NCBI GenBank assembly: GCA_947095535.1
Contig: OX352774.1
Span: forward strand, 261,055,843 to 261,119,842
Direction: 5' to 3'
DNA length: 64,000 nt
Origin: Poecilobothrus nobilitatus
Taxonomy: Eukaryota; Arthropoda; Insecta; Diptera; Dolichopodidae
The notes under the pieces are model-generated. The model was not told where the DNA came from, searched no databases, and saw nothing but the letters and a program-made list of their open reading frames with translations. A program made the position numbers and the translations under genes. Below are positions 53,825 to 64,000 of the stretch, piece after piece (positions within the stretch are counted from its first letter, which is position 1; each line of letters begins with the position of its first letter).

Positions 53825-56009
53825 AATGAAATTTTTAGTTTTTTAGATATATGCAAAAATTCTTCTTTTTTTTTTTTTTTTGGTTTTTAAATTTTTGAGT
53901 AGTGTGTGTAGTGTATGTGAATTTTATGAAATATATTGTGTGCAGAAATAATATATATATATATATTTTAATTGAATAAAAGTAAATGAGATGAAGTAAT
54001 TTTGTTTTTTTTTTTAACTAAAATAAAGTTAAAATAATCTGTGAAGTAAAAGGCGTAAAATTTGATATTAGCAAATTAACAAAATTATACAAAAAACAAA
54101 ACACAAAACAAACACAGAATTAGAAGAAGAGGAAGGATTGCATTAAAGAAAATATAAAACAAATTAGTTAAATAAGAAGTAATTGAAAAAATATATATAC
54201 TTATTTTAAAAATACCTAGATATGTTATCTTTGATTAAGGTCGCATTTAAATTATAGATTGTATCTAAATAAATATAATATATGTGTATTAAATTAAACT
54301 AAAAACTATTTATATTTTACACAAAAATCTGCTTGTATTAATATTAACATAATATACAAAAAAAAAAAGCAAAATTAGAAAAGCCAGGATAAATTTATTT
54401 AATTTTCTATTCATGTAATTTTAAGAAGTGTCCGAAAGTTTAAACCGCTGGAAAGGTCTATGTGCTAAAAACTAGAACAGTCATTAATATAAATACATAT
54501 ATAATCACACAAAAATTATCAAACTTCAATTAGATTTAATTTAAAGCATTTTTATCGTCTTTGATTAAAATTAGAAAAGCTCCTTCCCATTACTTTCAAT
54601 AAAAAATATTTCCTAAATTTTGACGACTTTACAATGAAATTTTATAAGGTAAGATCCTCAAAAAGAAAAATATTATTTAAAAAATTAGTAGGCACGATAC
54701 ATGTAATATTTTTTCCTTTTAATTATGTGCTCAAAAACAGATTTAGTGTTTACACCATAATAAAATTTTTTTATTATGACAAATTACTGCAAAACGAACA
54801 TAATGGTTTATGTTAGAAAAACATTTTCTTAATCTGCATTTTATTTTCTTACCTACATTTCTTTTCTTTTTGCAAAATTAATTCCATACATATGTACTAC
54901 ATATGTATTATGCACATACCTGTAGGACACTCCAATATCCAATCAAATTTTACTCTGTGTGTAGTACGAAAAAAAAATACTAAACTAAGCCATCCTATAC
55001 TGGCATTGAAACCGGTTTTTATGCATTGTATTCATTATTGAATACCTAAAGAATAGGAAGCAAATTATATCCTTTCTATTAACAACACATTTATAATTCA
55101 CTTTATTTAATGTCCTTTTTTATATTTCTTCGTATTTAATTTAAATCTGTCAATCATTTGAAATAAGCTAAAATATTAATTAAATTTTTTGCAAAACATT
55201 GAATAGTTTTGAATTTATACAAAGGCTTTCATACTATGTACTTAGTTTATTATATACAGTATATTTTGCAAAAATCAATAATTTTTTTCAATTTTTTACT
55301 ATTAATAAACCTTACCGACCTTAATCTAAGAATAAGAATTCACATTTTTATATAAAAGTTATTTTCAATTATTTCCTATTTTTTAGCAAAATATATTATA
55401 AATATTATATAAATATTATACAGAATAAATAAAGTAAGCCAACCATAAATTTTTAAAATGTACATAAAAAAAATATTTCGTAGTTGTTTTCAGGAGTCGA
55501 GAAACATATTTAAACACATTTTGAAAACAATACTCCTGTCATTTTTTTTTTTCTCACATCTTTTGATGAAAATATTTTAACTAATTAATAAACCTACCAT
55601 TTAAATATTTGATGCATTTTTTCATGCAAATCGTAAACTAATAATTTTAATTAATATATTTATACTTTGAAAATAGATTTTTAAACAATTCACATCACCA
55701 AAAAAACTTAATTTTGTAAAGGAAGAAAATAAATTGCACCTTCTTGTAAACTATTTTCTGTTTCTAAATTTGTCCTTTTCTAATTTATGAAATAGAAATA
55801 TAAACTGTCATTTCTTGAAAATTTAAACAATTAAAAATATTGGTGAATATATATCAAGAAAAAAATCAACAATATTTTAGTGATAGCATAGTAGAAGATT
55901 TTTGTAATATTTTTTCGGAACTTTAGATCAGTTCACAATCACATGTTGTTTTTAAACACATTTAAAGTCACTTTTCAACTGATAAAACTTCACTCACGTT
56001 GTTTTTCAT
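53825..56009. other. Upstream flank of Sfmbt, nothing recognised
   Basis: This should contain the Sfmbt 5' UTR and promoter, but no distinctive element is visible. The 60-codon frame at 54634-54816 is Phe/Lys-rich and judged chance. Confidence 0.5.
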
Positions 56010-56749
56010 ATGGCCACCGTAGAGGTTACAACAAATGTAAACAAAAGTTAGTTTTGTAATGAACTTCTTCATATATAACATGAACAATTTTTTTTCTTGG
56101 GTATTAAAAATTTAAATAAAATAACTTCTAATTAAATAATTTCTAATTGGATAATAAAAATAAAAAAGAACATTAATTAATAATGACAAGGAAATCCTTT
56201 CATCAAATTAATTTATTTAATTTTTAATTTTTTTTCAACAATATTATGTAGTTACTAATAAAAAAATATAGCAATCAATAATGAATAAAACAAAAATAAC
56301 TTATTCTATGTTATAAAAAGTCGGATACACGACGAATTAAAAATTAATATAAATCAAATTAATTTTGACTTACCAAGTCACGTTTCAAAAGCTTTCTGCG
56401 TCTCATCTTGTAATAATAATTCTCATGTTGTAATAATAATTTCCATATATAACAATGTTGTTATTAAATCATTTCAAAATAACTTAAGTTTTACTATTTT
56501 ATTTTAAGTTTATTCACTTGTTTATTATGAGTTATTTAAGTTTATTACTTACTCATATTTAATTATTCACTTGTTTATTATGAATTAATACTTTTTTTTA
56601 ATTTTTATTTTCGAATTAGAAATTGTTGAATTAGAAATTATTATATTTTAATTTTTAATAACAGAGAAAAAAATTTATCATACTGTATATCAATAAATTC
56701 ATACAAAACTAACTTTTATTTACATATGCATATCCTCTATGGCGGCCAT
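56010..56749. mobile_element. Non-autonomous inverted-repeat element, family E
   Basis: A 740-bp stretch with about 50-bp imperfect terminal inverted repeats: the left is ATGGCCACCGTAGAGG and later AAAAGTTAGTTTTGTA, and the reverse complement of the right is ATGGCCGCCATAGAGG and later AAAAGTTAGTTTTGTA. Inside, TTCACTTGTTTATTATGA is directly repeated with a 53-bp period (about 56513 and 56566), and TGTTGTAATAATAAT-like words are duplicated near 56408-56440. No transposase is encoded, and no clear target duplication was found. Confidence 0.65.
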
Positions 56750-57406
56750 TTAAAATCCATGTTTCGGCTTGTCAATATATGGGTGGCTTTAACTGTACAA
56801 TTACAATTTTCAAAAATAAAGCTGACATTTATGTATGTTTTAGAAAAATACCAAATTATATTTTAAAATTTCGGTTAATGTTTCAGAATAACAAAAATTT
56901 TAAATGAGAAAAGGGAATTTTCTTATTCTTAATGGGTCCTATCATAGATATATTAACTAATAAATGGGAAGTTAGATATAGTTGTTTCTTTTCTTCTTAT
57001 GTGTTTTTCTATCTTAAGGTATTCAGACAAAAAAATACATATGCATTTTATAATATGTACACATTTCGTTCACTCAGCTGTTTATATTTATAAAAATAAT
57101 GTAAAGCAGTTTTTCATAACCAGTTTCATTCAGAGAATTTAAATTTTTATATTACTTAATAATTGATATATTTTGTTTTTAAAATTAAAATTTAATTTAA
57201 TTGAGGTTATTGAAAATTTTAACTACTTATAAAGTAACAAAATAAGTGATAAAATTCTATTAAAAATTAGAAATGATATTATTTCACCTTTTAGGAACCT
57301 ATTTCTGAGGAAACTAAAGCAATACATACGCACGGTTCACTCAGCTGTTTCTCAAAATTGGCTGAAAATATTTTCTGCACTGCCTATCTATTAGTTAATT
57401 TATCTA
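56750..57406. other. Intergenic, nothing recognised
   Basis: AT-rich spacer between two inverted-repeat elements. TTCACTCAGCTGTTT occurs twice (about 57069 and 57337), which may be a remnant of a further repeat. Confidence 0.5.
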
Positions 57407-57879
57407 TGGGTCCCATACACTAAAAACCTTGTTTAAAAACATGTTTCTAAACATGAGAAGTTTAAACGTGTATGAAGTGGTTTCGTAACATTTTGTCAAA
57501 CAGTTTAACAAAACCAAAATTTTTTGATTTTGAATGGGCGGAGTCAAAAGTTTCTGAAAATGTTTAAGTGTGTATAGCAAAGTTTAAAACCAAAATAAAT
57601 AAAATCAATTGGTAATAATAAATTGTTGTGCTATTCGCATCTATACATGTTTTTTTTTATACATACATAAAATTTTAAAATAATTTATATATAAATTTTT
57701 TTATTAATTTCTGTAATTACCATCAAAGCGATAATTTAATCCGCCATATGTTCTACATTGTAATATAAAAAAACTGAAGTTTCTAAACTTGTTCCAGTAA
57801 AAGTTTGCTAGTGTATGGTGAACACATGAACAAGTTTATGAACTTGTTTTTAAATAAGTTTTTTAGTATATGGACCCCA
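57407..57879. mobile_element. MITE with TA target duplication, family F
   Basis: A 473-bp element whose left end, TGGGTCCCATACACTAAAAA, matches the reverse complement of its right end, TGGGGTCCATATACTAAAAA. Similarity continues through TTTAAAAACA for about 45 bp. TA dinucleotides flank both ends (57405-57406 and 57880-57881). The interior contains the word GGGCGGAGTC, shared with the neighbouring element. No coding capacity. The last ~70 bp form the start of the duplicated 2.9-kb unit. Confidence 0.75.
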
Positions 57880-57898
57880 TAAGGTACCACATTATGTT

Positions 57899-58252
57899 TC
57901 CCATACATGGTGGAGCTGGTTTTAGAACAGGTCCACGAATTTGATAAGTTGTATCGGGTATGGGCAAGTTGTAAAACCATTTTGATGGTTGGAAAGTTGG
58001 TTGGAAGAATTTCAAAAAATTTTGATTTTTGTGGGCGGAGTCTTTGGTTTGTGCTTGAGTGAGTTGTATCGTGTATGGGCAAATTGTACAACTTAAATGT
58101 CATTTTAACTTTGAGATTTTTTGATTTGAAAAAATAATAAAAATATAAAGTACATAATTTACAATGGTTGGATAATAGGTTGGATAAATGTGTGGTATGA
58201 TTCTAAAAGCTGTCCGCGTACCAAGTTTACAACCTAGTCCGCTGTGTATGGA
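57899..58252. mobile_element. Inverted-repeat element related to family F
   Basis: The left word TCCCATACATGGTGGAGC and the reverse complement of the right end, TCCATACACAGCGGACT, followed by GGTT and AAC-type words, form imperfect inverted repeats. The interior shares TTTTGATTTTTGTGGGCGG-type sequence with MITE F. A perfect GCTGTCC/GGACAGC stem lies at its right end (about 58209-58257). A copy is present in unit 2. It sits directly upstream of the transposase gene and could contain its promoter. Confidence 0.5.
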
Positions 58253-58798
58253 CAGCATTACATTCACGACTCACCAGCCACCAACCACCAAATCAAGTAC
58301 CATCCGGCGAATTGTCATTTATTTGACATATTATATTTTTGCAAACAATTTTTTTTATGCTTTTCATCTGACATCTTATCTCTTCCTTATTCATGTATTG
58401 TTCATGTGTTAAATGTTAAAAAAGCATAAAAACATACTAGAAAAGTACAAACAAAACAAAATACTATACAGTAACGGACATTATAAATTTGCAATTATTT
58501 ATTAATCAAGTAGTATTGGTTATTTGGTTGTTAATACGAATTACGAAAGATTAAAATTATAAACTTCGGCTGTTCCACAGTTTTTTTTAAAGGTTTTATA
58601 AAACATCGATGAATAAGTTTATTAAAATTTTCAAATTTTGGATTTTATTTAAGAATAGTTGCATTGCGTAAACATTTATTAAATTAGAATTAATTAGAAT
58701 TATTAATTAAATTAGAATTTTTATTTTGTAAAAAGTTAATTTCAAGGTATGTTTAAAAATTTAAAACTTATAATAAAAGTACAACAAATATATTTTAG

Positions 58799-60334
58799 AT
58801 GGAAAAGAAAAGGAATAGTTCTCTTTCATTGAAACAAAAATTATTAATTTTGGATTGTTTAGAAAGTGGACAAAAGAGAAAAGATATTTGTAAAAAATTT
58901 TCTTGTGATGTATCTACAGTTTCCAGAATATATAAAAAAAGAAAAGAAATGCGTGAAGTTGCTGGACAAAGAAATTTAAACAATAAAAGATTAAGAAATA
59001 GCAATCATTTTCAAATAGATAAGGCTATATTAAAATGGGTTCTAGAAATTCTAGCAAAAAATGAAGTTATATCTGGGCCAATAGTATTAGAAAAAGCTCA
59101 GGAAATTGCTAACAATTTAAAAATAAATTTTGAGGCTAGTGAAAGTTGGCTAGGTCGATGGAAAAAAAGGTATAATATATCCTTTAAAAAAAATGTTGGT
59201 AAAATATATTCGGCAGACATTACTGCAGCTCAAGATTGGGCTTCAGACTTCATACCTAACTTATTAAAAAAGTACACAGCGGAAAACATTTTTAATGCTG
59301 ATGAATCGGCATTGTTATACAAAGTTTTACCTTATATAGTTCGTCAAAAAGACGTTAACGAGGGACAGAAGTCGTCGAAAGAAAGATTAACCTTATTGTT
59401 TTTGACAAATTCAACTGGAACTTATAGAGAAGTATGTAATGTTTAAAAACACTTTTGTAAAAAAATTGTTTGTAATGTAATCCTCTAAAGTTCGATATAA
59501 ATTAGGCAATTTGAATTTCAGATATTTGCAATTGGTCATTATAAAAATCCTTGGTGCATTCAAGGATGCAAAGAACTACCAATTAAATACTTTTCCAATA
59601 AAAAAGCATGGATGACTTGTCAAATTTGGTCTAAAATAATGAAGGAAATTGATTTGCAAATGCAAAAATCAAATCGGAAAATTTTACTTTTTATTGATAA
59701 CGCAGCGTGTCATAAATTAGAGGATAATATTAAGCTTAAAAATATTAATATTCAATTTTTGTCAGAAAATACAACATCGTTGATTCAGCCTTTAAATAAT
59801 GGGATAATTAAAAATTTTAAGATTCAATATCGGAAAATTTTGCTTAGAAAACATTTAGTTGTACTAGAAAATGAGATATCTAAAACAGATTTCTGTAAAA
59901 GTATTGATCTTTTACAAGCATTAAAATTTATTAAAAAGGCTTGGTGTTCGGTGAATTCAGCAACTATTATAAGTTGCTTTAAAAAAACAGAATTTTTAAA
60001 CGACAGTATTAAAGATATACTTTTTCAAACAGAACCAAAAATTGAAATAGAGGAGAATACAAAATTATGTTTTGAAGATGACAACATACCTTGTTTTGGA
60101 AATGCAACAGACGAGGAAATTATTAATGAAAATGTAGAAACAGAAAATAATGAAAGTGATATAGAAATAACTAGCATAAATGAAGATAATAATTTATCTA
60201 GGAGAAATGTGTACAATGCCTTAACCACATTACAAAAATATTTTGTTAAAAATATTAAAGCTTCGGAGCTGATAGATCTATTAGAAGAAGAGTTTGTTAA
60301 TTCAAGTAATCTAAAGTTACAAAAAAAAGTCTGA
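58799..60334 (+). CDS. Pogo/Tigger-like transposase, copy 1, two coding exons
   Basis: Exons 58799-59431 and 59522-60334 join in frame across a 90-bp GT-AG intron (GTATGT to TTTCAG), giving 481 residues. The domains are a psq/CENP-B-type helix-turn-helix (about 8-55), a second CENP-B-type DNA-binding domain (about 75-130), a DDE domain (about 160-390), and an acidic Asn/Glu-rich C-terminal region. Catalytic positions: D168 in F-N-A-D-E-S and D270 in L-L-F-I-D-N-A are present, but the third, in I-Q-P-L-N-N-G, is Asn (N303) where the family has Asp. The frame is otherwise intact. A short 5'-UTR intron is suggested at 58747-58798 (GTATGT to TTTTAG directly before the ATG). AATAAA lies at 60356-60361. 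It is either a transposase that may be inactive or a candidate domesticated DNA-binding protein. Confidence 0.88.
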
Positions 60335-60735
60335 ATATTTAAGATTTAGTGATTTAATAAAGAAAATATTTTCCTTTTTTTTTATTTCAAACAATATAAA
60401 ATTAAATAATATTGTTTTTGTATTTAAATTTTTATATTTGGAATTAATCTTTTGTATTTTTTAATAAGTCCTTATAATTACATCCTTTTTAAAGTTAATT
60501 TTGATTAAAAATATTAGATACGAATAATTCTAAGAAGTATATTAAGTACTAAACGAAGTAACCATTCTTGATATATAGATAAATAGATAGATAATAAATT
60601 CAACGACCGGTATAATATTTTGTCCTATGTTGTAATTTAATTATTAATTATTATTACATATGTTAATTAGAACTGGGCAATAATTTGGTATTTTTAATAC
60701 AAAACAAAAATCAAAATTATCCCTTTTCAATTTTT
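60335..60735. other. 3' flank of transposase copy 1
   Basis: It includes the poly(A) signal at 60356-60361 and AT-rich sequence shared with unit 2, with a few substitutions and small indels. No convincing terminal inverted repeat matching the 5' side was found. A weak one (ACAAAATA near 58456 against its complement near 60615) could be chance. Confidence 0.5.
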
Positions 60736-63640
60736 GTATGGTGTGAACACATGAACAAGTTTATGAACTTGTTTTTAAACAAGTTTTTTAGTATATAGAG
60801 CCCATAAGGTACCACATTATGCGACCCATACATGGCGGAGCAGGTTTTAGAACAGGTTCGCGAACTTGATAAGTTGTATTGTGTATAAAACCATTTTGAT
60901 GGTTGGAAAGTTAGTTGGATGAATTTCAAAAAATTTTGATTTTTGTGGGCGGAGTCTTTGGTTTGTGTTGAGTGAGTCGTATCGTGTATGGGAAAATTGT
61001 ACAACTTAAATGTCATTTTAACTTTGAGATTTTTTGGTTTGAGAAAATAATAAAAATATAAAGTATATAATTTACAATGGTTGGATGATAGGTTGAATAA
61101 ATGTGTGGTATGATTCTAAAAGCTGTCCGCGTACCAAGTTTACAACCTAGTCCGCTGTGTATGGACAGCATTACATTCACGACTCACCAGCCACCAGACA
61201 CCAAGTCAAGTCAAGTACGATCCGGCGAATTGTCATTTATTTGACATGTTATATTTTTGCAAACAATTTTTTTTATGCTTTTCATCTGACATCTTATCTC
61301 TTCCTTATTCATGTATTGTTCATGTGTTAAATGTTAAAAAAGCATAAAAACATACTAGAAAAGTACAAACAAAACAAAATACTATACAGTAACGGACAGA
61401 GTTTATAAATTTGCAATTATTTATTAATCAAGTAGTATTGGTTATTTGGTTGTTAATACGAATTACGAAAGATTAAAATTACAAACTTCGGCTGTTCCAC
61501 AGTGTTTTTTAAAGGTTTTATAAAACATCGATGAATAAGTTTATTAAAATTTTCAAATTTTGGATTTTATTTAAGAATAGTTGCATTGCGTAAACATTTA
61601 TTAAATTAGAATTAAATTCTTTTTTATTTTATAAACAGTTAATTTCAAGGTATGTTTAAAAATTTAAAACTTATAATAAAAGTACAACAAATATATTTTA
61701 GATGGAAAAGAAAAGGATTAATTCTCTTTCATTGAAACAAAAATTATTAATTTTGGATTGTTTAGAAAGTGGACAAAAGAGAAAAGATATTTGTAAAAAA
61801 TTTTCTTGTGATGTATCTACAGTTTCCAGAATATATAAAAAAAGAAAAGAAATGCGTGAAGTTGCTGGACAAAGAAATTTAAACAATAAAAGATTAAGAA
61901 ATAGCAATCATTTACAAATAGATAAGGCTATATTAAAATGGGTTCTAGAAATTCTAGCAAAAAATGAAATTATATCTGGACCAATAGTATTAGAAAAAGC
62001 TCAGGAAATTGCTAACAATTTAAAAATAAATTTTGAGGCTAGTGAAGGCTGGCTAGTTCGATGGAAAAAAAGGTATAATATATCCTTTAAAAAAAATGTT
62101 GGTAAAATATATTCGGCAGATATTACTGCAGCTCAAGATTGGGCTTCAGACTTCATACCTAATTTATTAAAAAATTATACAGCGGAAAACATTTTTAATG
62201 CTGATGAATCGGCATTGTTATACAAAGTTTTACCTTATATAGGTCTTCAAAAAGACGTTAACGAGGGACAGAAGTCGTCAAAAGAAAGATTGACCTTATT
62301 GTTTTTGACAAATTCAACTGGAACTTATAGAGAAGTATGTAATGTTTAAAAACACTTTTGTAAAAAAATTGTTTGTAATGTAATCCTCTAAAGTTCGATA
62401 TAAATTAGGCAATTTGAATTTCAGATATTTGCAATTGGTCATTATAAAAATCCTTGGTGCATTCAAGGATGCAAAGAACTACCAATTAAATACTTTTCCA
62501 ATAAAAAAGCATGGATGACTTGTCAAATTTGGTCTAAAATAATGAAGGAAATTGATTTGCAAATGCAAAAATCAAATCGGAAAATTTTACTTTTTATTGA
62601 TAACGCAGCGTGTCATAAATTAGAGGATAATATTAAGCTTAAAAATATTAATATTCAATTTTTGTCAGAAAATACAACATCGTTGATTCAGCCTTTAAAT
62701 AATGGGATAATTAAAAATTTTAAGATTCAATATCGGAAAATTTTGCTTAGAAAACATTTAGTTGTACTAGAAAATGAGATATCTAAAACAGATTTCTGTA
62801 AAAGTATTGATCTTTTACAAGCATTAAAATTTATTAAAAAGGCTTGGTGTTCGGTGAATTCAGCAACTATTATAAGTTGCTTTAAAAAAACAGAATTTTT
62901 AAACGACAGTATTAAAGATATACTTTTTCAAACAGAACCAAAAATTGAAATAGAGGAGAATACAAAATTATGTTTTGAAGATGACAACATACCTTGTTTT
63001 GGAAATGCAACAGACGAGGAAATTATTAATAAAAATGTAGAAACAGAAAATAATGAAAGTGATATAGAAATAACTAGCATAAATGAAGATAATAATTTAT
63101 CTAGAAGAAATGTGTACAATGCCTTAACCACATTACAAAAATATTTTGTTAAAAATATTAAAGCTTCGGAGCTGATAGATCTATTAGAAGAAGAGTTTGT
63201 TAATTCAAGTAATCTAAAGTTACAAAAAAAAGTCTGAATATTTAAGATTTAGTGATTTAATAAAGAAAATATTTTCCTTTTTTTTATTTCAAACTTAATA
63301 TAAAATAAATAATATTGTTTTTGTATTTAAATTTTTATATTTGGAATTAATCCTTTGTATTTTTTAATAAGTCCTTATAATTACATCCTTTTTAAAGTTA
63401 ATTTTGATTAAAAATATTAGATACGAATAATTCTAAAAGAAGTATATTAAGTACTAAACGAAGTAACCATTCTTGATATATAGATAAATAGATAGATAAT
63501 AAATTCAACGACCGGTATAATATTTTGTCCTATGTTGTAATTTAATTAGTAATTATTATTACATATGTTAATTAGAACTGGGCAATAATTTGGTATTTTT
63601 AATACAAAACAAAAATCAAAATTATCCCTTTTCAATTTTT
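60736..63640 (+). repeat. Tandem duplication unit 2 (~2.9 kb)
   Basis: Direct repeat of unit 1. The junction at about 60735/60736 fuses the unit-1 end (TTCAATTTTT) to the MITE F right arm (GTATGGTGTGAACACATG). Unit 2 carries a small deletion near 60885, a four-base insertion near 61398 and scattered substitutions upstream of the gene. Confidence 0.9.
61702..63237 (+). CDS. Pogo/Tigger-like transposase, copy 2, two coding exons
   Basis: Exons 61702-62334 and 62425-63237 have the same lengths, intron and splice sites as copy 1, giving 481 residues. About ten residues differ: nine are in exon 1 (two right after the start, plus changes at about 71, 90, 116, 119, 158, 181 and 182) and one in exon 2 (Glu to Lys in the acidic tail). 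The HTH, CENP-B-type domain, D168 and D270 are kept, and the third catalytic position is again Asn (N303). The 5'-UTR intron signals (GTATGT near 61651, TTTTAG just before the ATG) and AATAAA (63259-63264) are conserved. Upstream DNA was duplicated along with the gene, so both copies could be expressed. Confidence 0.88.
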
Positions 63641-64000
63641 AAGAAATGTATCAGTCATCAAGAACTCATTAATTATTTTTAAAATATTGACTCTAATTAA
63701 ATCATTTATGATATTTAATAAATGTTATACAATTTTTATTCGTGGATTTCAATATTACTAGATCGTCTAAACTAATTTTTTTAAACTTTTGCATCACACT
63801 TCAAATCCATATAGTACACTTGTATACACTTATAAAAATGTCTTTATAAATCCTTAAAAATAGTTTTAAATTTCTATTTATTAAGGCATAACCTACAATA
63901 TTGTTCACTCTGATTAAGATATAAAAAAATTTAAGTAATATTATTTTAAAGTTTGCTCCTAAATACATATGATTGTGTCTTTCCAGGTGATTTTACTGTT
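63641..64000. other. Intergenic, nothing recognised
   Basis: Unique-looking AT-rich DNA beyond the duplication; no gene or repeat seen before the window ends. Confidence 0.55.

Larger units (their letters stand above)
57811..60735 (+). repeat. Tandem duplication unit 1 (~2.9 kb)
   Basis: This runs from the right arm of MITE F through the first transposase gene to the CCCTTTTCAATTTTT word ending at 60735. It is directly followed by unit 2 in the same orientation, with the same order of landmarks. The offset is 2925 bp at the left edge, 2903 bp across both transposase exons and 2905 bp at the right edge. The differences reflect small indels in the 5' part and 3' flank. Confidence 0.9.

Noticed and set aside
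59432..59446. Stop codon ending the first transposase frame (reading G-T-Y-R-E-V-C-N-V)
   Set aside because: The stop lies inside a 90-bp GT-AG intron. Splicing restores the conserved transposase sequence, so it is not a disabling mutation. The same holds for copy 2.
58456..60620. Possible terminal inverted repeat of the transposase element (ACAAAATA-type words)
   Set aside because: Only about a dozen matching bases in AT-rich DNA, and no flanking target duplication seen.
58795..61907. Minus-strand frames of 67-106 codons within the duplicated units
   Set aside because: They are antisense shadows of the transposase exons or of MITE sequence, and appear twice only because the unit is duplicated.

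Overview
The window is very AT-rich eukaryotic nuclear DNA (roughly four-fifths A+T by eye) with short GT-AG introns, frequent TATG/CATA microsatellites and many transposable-element remnants. Two multi-exon genes, the repeat families (non-autonomous Helentrons of the DINE-1/INE-1 type, jockey-like LINEs, Tc1 and pogo/Tigger elements) and the N-terminus of the Sfmbt gene point to a dipteran insect, probably a higher fly. The species cannot be named from the sequence.

Layout. 1-8.8 kb is intergenic, with one tRNA-derived SINE, a MITE and a decayed Helentron-like fragment. 8.8-13.9 kb (minus strand) is a complete five-exon UDP-glycosyltransferase gene whose third intron (3.3 kb) carries a well-preserved non-autonomous Helentron with a 142-bp minisatellite. 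14-48 kb has no gene I can support. It is a graveyard of two jockey-like reverse-transcriptase remnants, a broken Tc1 transposase, tRNA-derived SINEs, Helentron-like fragments and several short terminal-inverted-repeat elements. 48.1-53.8 kb (minus strand) is a complete nine-exon gene for the Polycomb-group protein Sfmbt (FCS zinc finger, four MBT repeats, SAM domain), which I could splice in frame from start to stop (1236 residues). 56-58.3 kb holds further inverted-repeat elements. 57.8-63.6 kb is a direct tandem duplication of a ~2.9-kb unit, each copy with an apparently intact, spliced pogo/Tigger-like transposase gene (481 residues).

The genes do not form a pathway. The UGT is an ER detoxification or conjugation enzyme and Sfmbt is a chromatin repressor. 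The most interesting locus is the tandem transposase pair: both copies have open reading frames and intact splice sites, both have Asn where the third catalytic Asp is expected, and their similarity changes abruptly from about 97.5% in exon 1 to about 99.8% in exon 2, which looks like recent gene conversion. I found no clear evidence of a wholly new biological system. All splice junctions are inferred from frame, motif continuity and GT-AG signals only.
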